This document shows, piece after piece, positions 1-7,964 of a stretch of 23,995 nt of DNA. A program made the translations under genes and the position numbers. The notes below the pieces were generated by a model that did not search any database, had not been told where the DNA came from, and was given only the letters and a program-made list of their open reading frames with translations. The stretch comes from Stenotrophomonas sp. (GTDB lineage: Bacteria; Pseudomonadota; Gammaproteobacteria; Xanthomonadales; Xanthomonadaceae), in assembly GCA_003484865.1 (NCBI GenBank), contig DMZT01000215.1, positions 1-23,995 on the forward strand, given 5' to 3'. The stretch's first letter is position 1, and each line of letters opens with the position of its first letter.

Positions 1-135
1 GGCGGCTGCGGTCGGCGCAGTGGTCTTCGCGGCCGGGGCGGCGGCCAGCGCCAACGGCGGCACCGCCAGCAGGGCCAGTCCGAGGATCAAGGTATGGCGC
101 CACTGTGGAGCGCGTCGACCGGGGGTGCGTGTCAT
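1..135 (-). CDS. N-terminal part of a secreted or membrane-anchored protein (truncated by window edge)
   Basis: Only the first 45 codons are in the window; the gene continues beyond base 1. The ATG lies at 133-135 on the minus strand. The translation starts with a basic stretch (Arg-rich, about residues 3-13), then a hydrophobic core (about 15-30, ILGLALLAVPPLALA) and an AAA-type cleavage region, followed by Ala/Thr/Pro-rich sequence. This is a typical Sec signal peptide leading into a low-complexity linker. It is transcribed away from ahcY, so the 251 bp between them carry promoters for both. No family can be assigned from this fragment, and no strong Shine-Dalgarno is seen. Confidence 0.6.
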   Translation of the reverse strand, partial: MTRTPGRRAPQWRHTLILGLALLAVPPLALAAAPAAKTTAPTAAA

Positions 136-221
136 GGTGTGTGCCTGTGCTGATACGAACCCCCGACCTTAACAGCCGCGCGCCGATCGCCCCCCTGCCG
201 ATGGTTGGGGGCAGGGACCGA

Positions 222-252
222 TTCATGCCAATGCAACCGGCCGCGATATAAT
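222..252 (+). promoter_or_regulatory. Putative sigma-70 promoter of ahcY
   Basis: A perfect TATAAT -10 box lies at 247-252. The best -35 candidate, TTCATG at 222-227, is weak and sits 19 nt upstream. Transcription would start near 258-260, immediately before the first helix of the SAH riboswitch at 263. That fit supports the assignment more than the -35 does. Confidence 0.6.
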
Positions 253-260
253 GGGTGACC

Positions 261-346
261 CTCCACCGAGGGGCGCTGCGACCGTTCCGGACCTTCTCCG
301 GGGGCGGCCAGGCTCGGTGGCCAGGATTGGTTCCAACGGCGCCCGG
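261..346 (+). ncRNA. SAH (S-adenosylhomocysteine) riboswitch upstream of ahcY
   Basis: The conserved SAH-aptamer core is visible: CCGAGGGGCGCTGCGAC at 267-283 and CCAGGCTCGG at 308-317. P1 pairs 263-270 (CCACCGAG) with 313-320 (CTCGGTGG). P2 pairs 282-290 with 298-307 around loop 291-297, with one bulge and two G-U pairs. The pseudoknot helix pairs GGGCGC at 271-276 with GCGCCC at 339-344. This architecture and its position before ahcY match the known SAH riboswitch class, which turns expression on when SAH accumulates. A separate 6-bp hairpin (352-357 with 362-367, loop ATCG) lies between the aptamer and the ribosome binding site GGAG at 377-380. Confidence 0.92.
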
Positions 347-386
347 CGAACACGAGTATCGACTCGTCATTACACCGGAGCTTTGA

Positions 387-1832
<1,446 letters not shown>

Positions 1833-1864
1833 TCGGCGTGCCGGTCCAGCTGCGTTGAAACAGA

Positions 1865-1888
1865 CGGGCGCCGAAAGGCGCCCGTTTT
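1865..1888 (+). terminator. Rho-independent terminator of ahcY
   Basis: Perfect 8-bp stem CGGGCGCC (1865-1872) / GGCGCCCG (1877-1884) with a GAAA tetraloop, followed by TTTT at 1885-1888. It lies 33 nt after the ahcY stop codon. Confidence 0.88.
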
Positions 1889-1900
1889 CGTTGGATGGCG

Positions 1901-1925
1901 GCAGGTACCGACCGTTGGTCGGTAC
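1901..1925 (+). repeat. Degenerate SMAG-like (REP-type) palindrome
   Basis: A perfect 9-bp stem with a GTT loop: GTACCGACC at 1905-1913 and GGTCGGTAC at 1917-1925. It is preceded by GCAG at 1901-1904, one base away from the GTAG end of SMAG elements. The core CCGACC-GTT-GGTCGG is identical to that of the element at 16836-16858 read on the minus strand. It lies between the ahcY terminator and ybaK. Confidence 0.55.
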
Positions 1926-1971
1926 GGCGGTTCCGATAGCCTCGGTCAAGCCAACACTCCGCGCACCACGC

Positions 1972-1986
1972 TACGATGCCGCCATG
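1972..1986 (+). promoter_or_regulatory. Putative leaderless -10/start unit of ybaK
   Basis: TACGAT (fits TANNNT) at 1972-1977 is followed by GCCGCC and the ATG at 1984, so transcription would begin at or next to the start codon. No convincing -35 is seen. The layout matches the one before the gene at 7962. Confidence 0.4.
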
Positions 1987-2457
1987 ACGCCCGCCATCAA
2001 CCTGCTGAAGCAATCCGGCATCGCGCACACCGTGCTGTCCTATCACCATGACGCCGCCGCCGACTCCTACGGTGGCGAGGCGGTGCAACAGTTGGGCCTG
2101 GATCCAGCGCAGGTATTCAAGACGCTGCTGGCCAGTACCGAGAAGCACGAGCTGCTGGTGGCGATCGTGCCGGTGAGCGGCACCCTTGACCTGAAGGCGC
2201 TCGCCGAAACAGCCGGCTGCAGGAAGTGCGAGATGGCACAGGTCGAGCAGGCACAGCGCGCCACCGGTTACCTGGTCGGCGGGATCAGCCCGCTGGGGCA
2301 AAAGAAAAAGCACCGCACCTTCCTCGATGCCAGCGCGCAGGCGCTACCGACGCTGCATGTCAGCGCCGGCCGGCGCGGGCTGGAGGTGGCGCTGGCACCG
2401 GCCGATCTGCTGCAGCTCACCGGCGGCAGCTACGCGAGCATCGGCAAACCGCGTTGA
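1984..2457 (+). CDS. ybaK: YbaK/EbsC family aminoacyl-tRNA deacylase (probable Cys-tRNA(Pro) deacylase)
   Basis: A 157-residue protein of the YbaK/ProX editing family, which hydrolyses mischarged aminoacyl-tRNA; the YbaK branch clears Cys-tRNA(Pro) made by prolyl-tRNA synthetase. Visible features: the KTLLAS block with the conserved lysine (K46), the GTLDLKALA segment, the GYLVGGISPLGQKKK motif of the active-site region, and a C-terminal AP-ADLLQLTGGSYASIG block. Length is typical. The start at 1984 is chosen because the family begins here; an in-frame extension to 1855 would run through the ahcY terminator. There is no Shine-Dalgarno. Instead TACGAT lies at 1972-1977, six bases before the ATG, suggesting a leaderless mRNA. 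Confidence 0.9.
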   Translation: MTPAINLLKQSGIAHTVLSYHHDAAADSYGGEAVQQLGLDPAQVFKTLLASTEKHELLVAIVPVSGTLDLKALAETAGCRKCEMAQVEQAQRATGYLVGGISPLGQKKKHRTFLDASAQALPTLHVSAGRRGLEVALAPADLLQLTGGSYASIGKPR

Positions 2458-2460
2458 CCG

Positions 2461-2544
2461 GTAGTGCCGGCCGCTGGCTGGCTCCCCGTGACGCTTGCCT
2501 CATGCGTCAGACAGACTGAGGAGCCGGCCAGCGGCCGGCACTAC
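2461..2544. repeat. SMAG/REP-type inverted dimer
   Basis: Two palindromic GTAG-ended units face each other: one at 2461-2484 starting GTAGTGCCGGCCGCTGG, and its near-perfect reverse complement at 2521-2544 ending CGGCCGGCACTAC. The 24-nt arms differ at one base (a G-U in RNA). Each arm also folds alone into a 7-bp stem with a GCT-type loop. The 36-nt centre contains its own hairpin, TGACGC (2489-2494) / GCGTCA (2504-2509). The element starts three bases after the ybaK stop, between ybaK and the converging DUF3228 gene, so it may act as a bidirectional transcript end or mRNA stabiliser. Confidence 0.85.
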
Positions 2545-2587
2545 CCGTCGTCTTCGATCAACGTGCCATCGCTGCGGCTCCAGCGCC

Positions 2588-3145
2588 TCAGGGCCGCCAG
2601 TTGGCGTTGCGGTCCCAGAACGTCACGGCGCGCTGATACGCCTCGCGATCCAGCGGCACGCCCGAGCCACCCTCTTCCACGCCCAATGCGTTGCGCATCA
2701 TGGTGATCGGGGCCATCGGCACTTCCTCCGGCTCGGCGGTGTAGATGCAGCCCACGATGCCCCAGTCCGCATCGATGGGCGAGCCCTCTTTGGCCAACTG
2801 CTCGGCGCTGTACAGGATCACCACCAGGTAGTTCGCGCGCGGCGATTCCACGCCTTCGAACCAGCGCACCAGCACCGGCAGTTCGTCGCGGTTGCGCGCC
2901 TCGTAGCCACTGCGCAGCTGGTGGCGGTTGCCCTCCGTGATCGGCACGGTCAGGCAGCGCGTGGAGGTCCAGTTCTCGTACACATGCAGTTTGCAGAAGG
3001 GCGCGTAGCCATCGAGCACCTTGAACGGCGCATGCGTGTTGAGGTGCTGTTCGAACTGCTCGGCGGTGCAGTCCTGGATGGTGTTGCCGCGTGGGACGCG
3101 CGGGAACAGGCGGGGACGGGCGAACGCAGTGAGAACGATGGACAT
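2588..3145 (-). CDS. DUF3228 family protein (conserved, function unknown)
   Basis: A 185-residue soluble protein without signal peptide or membrane segment. From memory it resembles the conserved DUF3228 proteins of xanthomonads: it has the opening MSIVLTAF-RPRLFPRVPRGNTIQDC, the segment VLDGYAPFCKLHVYENWTSTRC, and a PMAPITMMRNALG-EEGGSG stretch near the C-terminus. The function of this family is not known to me. The ATG at 3143-3145 is preferred; an in-frame GTG two codons upstream (3149-3151) is possible. No clear Shine-Dalgarno is present. It follows the response-regulator gene by 53 bp on the same strand and could be read through from it, but nothing else ties it to the two-component system. 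Confidence 0.8.
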   Translation of the reverse strand: MSIVLTAFARPRLFPRVPRGNTIQDCTAEQFEQHLNTHAPFKVLDGYAPFCKLHVYENWTSTRCLTVPITEGNRHQLRSGYEARNRDELPVLVRWFEGVESPRANYLVVILYSAEQLAKEGSPIDADWGIVGCIYTAEPEEVPMAPITMMRNALGVEEGGSGVPLDREAYQRAVTFWDRNANWRP

Positions 3146-3198
3146 GGGCACAGTCAGGCGGTGGAGATCCCCACAGGGTAACGCGTGCGGCGCGTGCC

Positions 3199-3939
3199 CT
3201 ACAGCGCCAGCCGCTCACGCAGCTCGCGGGCCTGCCGCCGCGACACCTCCACCTGGCTGCCATCATCCAGGGTCAGGTCGTAGCCATCGCCGAGGGACGG
3301 TTCGATCGCACGCACACGTCGCAGATTGACCAGGGTGTTGCGGTTGGCGCGGAAGAACAGCGACGGCGAAAGCCGTGCCTCCAGCGTGCTGAGGCTGCGT
3401 GCCAGCACCGCGTTCTGGTCGCGGAACCACAGCCGCGCGTAGTTGCCGTCAACCACGACCTTGCGGATCTCCCCGAGCGCCACGAACCAGCAGCGCTCCC
3501 CATCGCGCAGGAACACCTGATCCTCGGCACCCAGCGCATCGCGCACGCTGTCCGCCGCAGTGGGGGCGGCCGGTGCCGAGAGGCGCTCCCGGCCGCGTTC
3601 CAGCGCCGCCTGCAGGCGGCCGGCCTCCACCGGCTTGACCAGGTAGTCGAGCGCGTTGGTTTCGAAGGCGCGCACCGCGTACTGGTCGTAAGCGGTGACG
3701 AACACCACCATCGGCACCGTCTCCAGAGCCTCGAGCACATCGAAGCCCTCGCCCGAGGGCATCTGCACATCGAGCAACACCAGATCGGGCTGCTCGCGCA
3801 GGATCGCCTCGCGGGCCGCGGGCACGTCGTCGGCCTCGCCGACACACACCACCCACGGGATCGCCGCCAACAGGGTACGCAGCTCGCGGCGCGCCAGTCG
3901 CGCATCGTCCACGATCAACACCCGCAGTAAGGCGCTCAT
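3199..3939 (-). CDS. LytTR-family response regulator (AlgR/LytR type)
   Basis: A 246-residue transcription regulator. The receiver domain (about residues 5-120) shows the acidic pair D11/D12, the phospho-acceptor D57 in LLDVQMP, T82 and K102 in YLVKP. After a short linker the LytTR DNA-binding domain (about 140-246) shows VDGNYARLWF, LSTLEARLSPSLFFRANRNTLVNL and a final VEVSRRQARELRERL. The start codon overlaps the stop of the kinase gene as ATGA, with a strong GGAGG Shine-Dalgarno seven bases upstream inside the kinase gene, so the pair is translationally linked. The gene controlled is unknown; the secreted hydrolase at the head of the operon is a candidate for autoregulation, by position only. 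Confidence 0.93.
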   Translation of the reverse strand: MSALLRVLIVDDARLARRELRTLLAAIPWVVCVGEADDVPAAREAILREQPDLVLLDVQMPSGEGFDVLEALETVPMVVFVTAYDQYAVRAFETNALDYLVKPVEAGRLQAALERGRERLSAPAAPTAADSVRDALGAEDQVFLRDGERCWFVALGEIRKVVVDGNYARLWFRDQNAVLARSLSTLEARLSPSLFFRANRNTLVNLRRVRAIEPSLGDGYDLTLDDGSQVEVSRRQARELRERLAL

Positions 3940-5006
3940 TGCTGCACCTCCAGGCGGGCCAGCATGCGCTCACCCTGTCGCTCCAGCAGGAACGTGCCCC
4001 GGCTGGATGAAGAGGGCGCCGCGTCGATGCCCAGCTGCGCGCGCAGATAGGCCAGCCCGATGCCATGGCCTTCGCTGCTGGCGTCGTGCGCGGCGGGATT
4101 GTCCACCGCCACCCGCAGCCAGCCACCATCGAGGCGCACGCGGATCGTCAGCTCACCGCCGCCGGGATGGACGGCGATGCCGTGCTTGATCGCATTCTCC
4201 ACCAGCAGCTGCAGCGCCATCGGCGGCAGCCGTGCGGACAGCGCGGCCGGCTCGATGTCGGTGTGAACGCGCAAGCGGTCCTCGTAGTGGATCGCCTCCA
4301 CCGCCAGGTAGTCCTGTACCACGCGCCACTCCTCGGCCAAAGTGACCCAGCCCCCGTCGGTATGCACCAGGGCGTGCCGCAACGTGCTGGAGAGATGGGT
4401 GACCATGTCGCGTGCACGCGCCGGGTCTTCATTGATCAGGGCGCGCAGGTTGTTGAGCGCATTGAACACGAAGTGGGGATTGAGCCGCGCACGCAGCGCC
4501 TGGTGCTCCAGCGTCGCCCGCTGCGCTTCGGCGCGCAGCTGCGCCATCTCGCTGCGCCGGGCACGCTGCAGCGCGCGGCGGCCGGTCCACAGTGCGCACC
4601 ACACGCTCAGAACGATGGCGGTGCTGAGCCAATAGTTGAAGATGTCGATCGGCCTGTAATAGGCGCGTTGCCCCGGCAGCTTCACCCACTCCCAGGCCAC
4701 CGCGGGCAACAGCACAGCCGCGGTAGCGAGCTGGATGGCGGCCGCGACGATCACCACGGCCAGCGTCATCCGCCACGTGATTCCCAGCAGATCGCGCTGC
4801 AGCCAGGCATGACGAAGCGCCCAGGCGCGAATCGCTGCGCTGCCGGCGAACAGACCAAGCGCGACCATTACGTAGATCAGGGTCCCGCCGGACCAGTTGC
4901 CGCGGTAAGCGATGCCCATGCCGAGGCTCAAGCCCAGGTAGCAGGACCATAGACCCGCATTCGCCCACCAGAAACCGGTATCGCGTGCTGTCCGCTTCTC
5001 GCTCAT
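3936..5006 (-). CDS. LytS/AlgZ-type sensor histidine kinase
   Basis: A 356-residue inner-membrane kinase. About four membrane segments fill the first 140 residues (roughly 13-30, 41-57, 80-100, 124-141), with no large periplasmic sensor domain. A basic linker leads to the His_kinase domain (PF06580 type) with the phospho-acceptor H178 in LRARLNPHFVFNALNNL. The ATPase part has an N-box LVENAIKHG (N271) and a G-box GHGIGL (313-318). The ATG at 5004-5006 is chosen over an in-frame GTG three codons upstream because GGAG sits just before it. The gene begins 20 bp after the hydrolase stop and overlaps the regulator by 4 bp. The signal is unknown; the membrane-embedded N-terminus suggests sensing in or at the membrane. 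Confidence 0.93.
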   Translation of the reverse strand: MSEKRTARDTGFWWANAGLWSCYLGLSLGMGIAYRGNWSGGTLIYVMVALGLFAGSAAIRAWALRHAWLQRDLLGITWRMTLAVVIVAAAIQLATAAVLLPAVAWEWVKLPGQRAYYRPIDIFNYWLSTAIVLSVWCALWTGRRALQRARRSEMAQLRAEAQRATLEHQALRARLNPHFVFNALNNLRALINEDPARARDMVTHLSSTLRHALVHTDGGWVTLAEEWRVVQDYLAVEAIHYEDRLRVHTDIEPAALSARLPPMALQLLVENAIKHGIAVHPGGGELTIRVRLDGGWLRVAVDNPAAHDASSEGHGIGLAYLRAQLGIDAAPSSSSRGTFLLERQGERMLARLEVQQ

Positions 5007-5026
5007 CGTCTCCACGCCGGCCTCGA

Positions 5027-5947
5027 TCAGGGCGCTGCAGGCAGATCAAGGAAGCCCCGGATCTGCGTCTGCAGCCAGCGCGGATCATCCCACATCAGGA
5101 AGTGGTAGCCGGCGCGGCTCATCTCGATCCGCACGCCGGGCAGCGCGGCGTACTGGGTGGCGAATACCTGCCGCGTACTGGCTTCGGTCGCACCGAACGG
5201 CTGATAGGCCGCCCACGCGCCCAGCACCAGCACCGGGGCCGTGATGCCGGCGATCGGCTGGCGCAGGTCGGTCATCGTCATCGAGTACATCGCGTTGGCG
5301 GTGGTGGCGCGGTCACTGTCGCGTCCCCACAGCTTCAAGGTCGCAACCTGTTCGGGGGCGTGCGCCATGTTGGCGACGGCGGCGTCGGTCTGCGCCGCGT
5401 ACTGCGTGGCGTCGGCGGCGAGCATGCCGGCCCGCATCTGCTCGGCCATCGGCTTGAGCGTGGCCGGCGTCGCGGCCGGCTTCTGGACCGCGCCGAAATA
5501 CGGCAGGGCATCGACGATCACCAGTGGCCCGATCTTCTGCGGCGCCGCGATCGCCATCTGCAGCGCCAGCACACCACCGAGGCTGTGGCCGATCACGGCC
5601 GGATGATCGAGCTTGCGGTCCGCGCTGTAGGCCAGCAGGCGGTCACGCATGGCGCTCAGAAAGTCATCGCTGACCACCGCAGGCGCACCAGCAAAGCCGG
5701 GCAGCTGTATCAAGTGGCATTGCACCTGTGGCTGCAGCGCGGCGCAGGTCTCGCGCCAGACCTGCGCACCGCTGTTGAGGCCCGGGATCATCAGCACCGG
5801 CCGGCCGCTGCCGATCACCTCGACCTGCAGATCCTGGAAATGCTCGGTGGCGGCATGCGCGGGACTGACCAAGGTGGCCCATGCGGTCAGCGCGAGCGCG
5901 GCCAACGGGGCGATGGAGTAGAGGCGGCGGGGACGGACGGTCGACAT
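5027..5947 (-). CDS. Secreted alpha/beta hydrolase
   Basis: A 306-residue protein with a Sec signal peptide (basic RPRR, hydrophobic SIAPLAALALTAWATLV, cleavage after AHA at about residue 32). The mature part has the alpha/beta-hydrolase fold signature: oxyanion-region MIPGLNSG, nucleophile elbow GHSLGG with S122, and a late GYHFLMWDDP with catalytic-His candidate H282. The acid residue is not certain. The substrate cannot be named; esterase, lipase or peptidase-like activity is possible. The ATG at 5945-5947 has AGGAG at good spacing on the minus strand; an upstream in-frame start at 5971 would give an atypical leader. It heads a tight leftward group with the histidine kinase (20 bp gap) and response regulator, an arrangement that suggests functional coupling. 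Confidence 0.88.
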   Translation of the reverse strand: MSTVRPRRLYSIAPLAALALTAWATLVSPAHAATEHFQDLQVEVIGSGRPVLMIPGLNSGAQVWRETCAALQPQVQCHLIQLPGFAGAPAVVSDDFLSAMRDRLLAYSADRKLDHPAVIGHSLGGVLALQMAIAAPQKIGPLVIVDALPYFGAVQKPAATPATLKPMAEQMRAGMLAADATQYAAQTDAAVANMAHAPEQVATLKLWGRDSDRATTANAMYSMTMTDLRQPIAGITAPVLVLGAWAAYQPFGATEASTRQVFATQYAALPGVRIEMSRAGYHFLMWDDPRWLQTQIRGFLDLPAAP

Positions 5948-6068
5948 GGCAGGCTCCTGCTGGGTGAGCATGAAGACTGCCGCGGGACGTCGCCGCCGGG
6001 GCGATTACATGAGCAGCGGCGGCAGACAGACGATGAGCGGTCGGCAGTGGCGGATGAACATCCCCGCC

Positions 6069-6959
6069 TCAGCGATCCGGCGCACCCACGATCGCCTGCA
6101 ACGCTTCAGGCAGCGACGGATACTGGAAGACAAACCCCTCCGCCAAGGCGTGCGCCGGCTGCACGTTCTGCCCGGTCAGCAGCAGCCCGCTCATTTCCCC
6201 GAAGCCCAGTTTCAACGCGAACGCCGGGGTGGTCAGTCGTGCTGGACGATGCAGCACCTCGCCCAGCGTGGTGGCGAAGGTCCGGTTGGTGACCGTGCCG
6301 GGCGCGGTGCCGTTGTAGGCGCCGCGTGCCCGGTCGGTGGTGAGCAGCCACAGGATCATCCCGACCAGGTCCTCGCGATGGATCCAGCTCATCCACTGCC
6401 GCCCATCGCCCATCGGCCCGCCGAGCCCCATCCGGAACGGTGGCAGCATCTTCTGCAGTGCGCCGCCCTCACGGTCGAGCACGATGCCGGTCCGCAGCAC
6501 GCAGGTGCGCACGCCGAGGTCCTCGGCCTTGAACGCCTCGGCCTCCCACTGCCGGCACAGCATCGCGGCGAAGTCGTGCCCCGGCGAGGCGGTCTCATCC
6601 AGCGGTGCGCTGTCGCGGGGGCCGTACCAACCGATCGCCGAGCCGGACACCAGCACCTTCGGCCGTTCGGGCAGCGCGGCCATCCAGGCCAGCAGCGCCT
6701 GCGTCGTGCCGATCCGGGAATCGCGCAACGCCTGCTTGCGTTCATCACTCCAGCGGCCGTCCATCAACGGCTCGCCCGCCAGGTTGACCACCGCCTGGAC
6801 CGGACCGACCTCCTCCAGCGCTGCAACGCTGCGCACGCCCTTCTGCGGGTTCCGGCCAGGCCGCCGGGTGAGGACGATGGGGTCATGGCCCTCGGCCAGC
6901 AGGCGCGCGCACAGGCGGCTGCCGATGAAGCCGGTGCCACCGGTCACGAGAATCTGCAT
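6069..6959 (-). CDS. TIGR01777-family NAD(P)-dependent epimerase/oxidoreductase (YfcH-like)
   Basis: A 296-residue extended short-chain dehydrogenase-like protein. The Rossmann dinucleotide loop GGTGFIG is at residues 7-13, followed by [17 protein letters not shown]. The family-typical [15 protein letters not shown], a SGSAIGWYG region and a C-terminal DUF1731-like block ([16 protein letters not shown]) are visible. Length matches E. coli YfcH. Homologues are often mislabelled as a SulA-like division inhibitor; the actual substrate is unknown. A GGAG lies eight bases before the ATG. It is divergent from metF, with 124 bp between the two starts. Confidence 0.9.
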   Translation of the reverse strand: MQILVTGGTGFIGSRLCARLLAEGHDPIVLTRRPGRNPQKGVRSVAALEEVGPVQAVVNLAGEPLMDGRWSDERKQALRDSRIGTTQALLAWMAALPERPKVLVSGSAIGWYGPRDSAPLDETASPGHDFAAMLCRQWEAEAFKAEDLGVRTCVLRTGIVLDREGGALQKMLPPFRMGLGGPMGDGRQWMSWIHREDLVGMILWLLTTDRARGAYNGTAPGTVTNRTFATTLGEVLHRPARLTTPAFALKLGFGEMSGLLLTGQNVQPAHALAEGFVFQYPSLPEALQAIVGAPDR

Positions 6960-7024
6960 GGCGATTGCTCCGGAAGATCAGCGCTCACTGTACCCGGCCC
7001 GGCGTGCACGGCACATCGAAGCAC

Positions 7025-7054
7025 TTCACATTCATCGCGATGAAGAGATATGAT
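7025..7054 (+). promoter_or_regulatory. metF promoter with palindromic operator in the spacer
   Basis: TTCACA (one mismatch to TTGACA) at 7025-7030 and TATGAT (one mismatch to TATAAT) at 7049-7054 are separated by 18 nt. The spacer holds a perfect 14-bp palindrome, TTCATCGCGATGAA, at 7031-7044. Transcription would start near 7061, leaving about 23 nt of leader before metF. The position between -35 and -10 is that of a repressor operator. The regulator is not identified. Confidence 0.7.
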
Positions 7055-7083
7055 TGAACCACACCCGTCGACGCACCCCCGCC

Positions 7084-7911
7084 ATGACCGCCATCAGCTT
7101 CGAGTTCTATCCGCCCAAGACCGACGAGCAGCGCGCCCAGCTGGACCGGACCGCGGCCAAGCTCAAGGTGTTCGCGCCGGAATACGTGTCGTGTACGTTC
7201 GGTGCCGGCGGCTCAACCCTCAGCTATACCTCCGAAACCGTGCGCCACCTCAAGCAGCACCATGGTTTCGAAGCCGCCCCGCACCTGTCCTGCGTCGGGG
7301 GCAGCCGCGAGGAAATCCGCGAACTGCTCAAGCTGTACCGCGCGATCGGCTGCCGTCGCATCGTCGCCCTGCGCGGTGACCTGCCCTCGGGCATGGGCCA
7401 CCCCGGCGACCTGCGGTATGCCTCCGAACTGATCAGCTTCATCCGCGCCGAGCATGGCGATGCGTTCCGCATCGAAGTGGGCGCGTATCCGGAGACCCAC
7501 CCGCAGGCCAACGACGCGCTGCTGGACCTGAAGCACTTCAAGACCAAGATCGACGCCGGTGCCGATGCGGCGATCACCCAGTACTTCTTCAACGCCGATG
7601 CCTACTTCCACTTCGTCGATGCGGTGCGCAAGCTGGGGGTCACCGTACCGATCGTGCCGGGCATCATGCCGATCTCGAATTTCAGCCAGCTGCGCCGCTT
7701 CTCCGAGCAGTGCGGTGCCGAGATTCCGCGCTGGATCGGCAAGCGCATGCAGGCCTACGGCGACGATGCCGACTCGGTCCGCGCGTTCGGTGCGGAGGTC
7801 GTCGCCAGCCTGTGCGAACGCCTGGTCGCTGGCGGTGCGCCGGGCCTGCACTTCTACACGCTCAACCTGGCCAAGCCGACCACCCAGGTCCTGAAACTGC
7901 TGCGCGGCTGA
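7084..7911 (+). CDS. metF: 5,10-methylenetetrahydrofolate reductase
   Basis: A 275-residue FAD-dependent TIM-barrel enzyme that reduces 5,10-methylene-THF to 5-methyl-THF, the methyl donor for homocysteine remethylation. Visible family features: N-terminal SFEFYPPKT, the VSCTFGAGGST block, PHLSCVGGSREEI, the RGDLP motif in IVALRGDLPSGMG, the ITQYFF segment and VPGIMPISNF, and a C-terminal LHFYTLN. Length is that of bacterial MetF. The start at 7084 is preferred over an in-frame upstream start at 7054, which would fall inside the -10 box. No Shine-Dalgarno is visible in the short leader. metF and ahcY, 5 kb apart here, act in the same methionine/SAM cycle. Confidence 0.97.
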   Translation: MTAISFEFYPPKTDEQRAQLDRTAAKLKVFAPEYVSCTFGAGGSTLSYTSETVRHLKQHHGFEAAPHLSCVGGSREEIRELLKLYRAIGCRRIVALRGDLPSGMGHPGDLRYASELISFIRAEHGDAFRIEVGAYPETHPQANDALLDLKHFKTKIDAGADAAITQYFFNADAYFHFVDAVRKLGVTVPIVPGIMPISNFSQLRRFSEQCGAEIPRWIGKRMQAYGDDADSVRAFGAEVVASLCERLVAGGAPGLHFYTLNLAKPTTQVLKLLRG

Positions 7912-7927
7912 GGCCGCCACGCATCGC

Positions 7928-7964
7928 TTGCAGATAACACCCACGCCGCTACGCTGCTGCGATG
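7928..7964 (+). promoter_or_regulatory. Putative leaderless promoter of the DUF4124-like gene
   Basis: TTGCAG at 7928-7933 (weak -35), a 16-nt spacer and TACGCT at 7950-7955 (TANNNT) precede the ATG at 7962 by six bases. Transcription would begin at the start codon. The stretch GCTACG-TGC-GC-ATG is shared with the ybaK start. Confidence 0.4.

Noticed and set aside
3936..5947. Quorum-sensing locus with hydrolase-generated signal
   Set aside because: The hydrolase has no motif specific for lactonases or signal synthases, and the kinase is not of the RpfC type. The link is kept only as an operon-based inference.
6069..6959. Annotation of the TIGR01777 gene as a SulA-type division inhibitor
   Set aside because: The sequence is a Rossmann-fold dehydrogenase-like protein with GGTGFIG; nothing resembles the LexA-controlled SulA. 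The old label is a known misannotation of this family.
7031..7044. MetJ or MetR binding site at metF
   Set aside because: The palindrome TTCATCGCGATGAA lacks AGACGTCT repeats (MetJ) and has its arms in the opposite order to TGAA-N5-TTCA (MetR). A different regulator is more likely.
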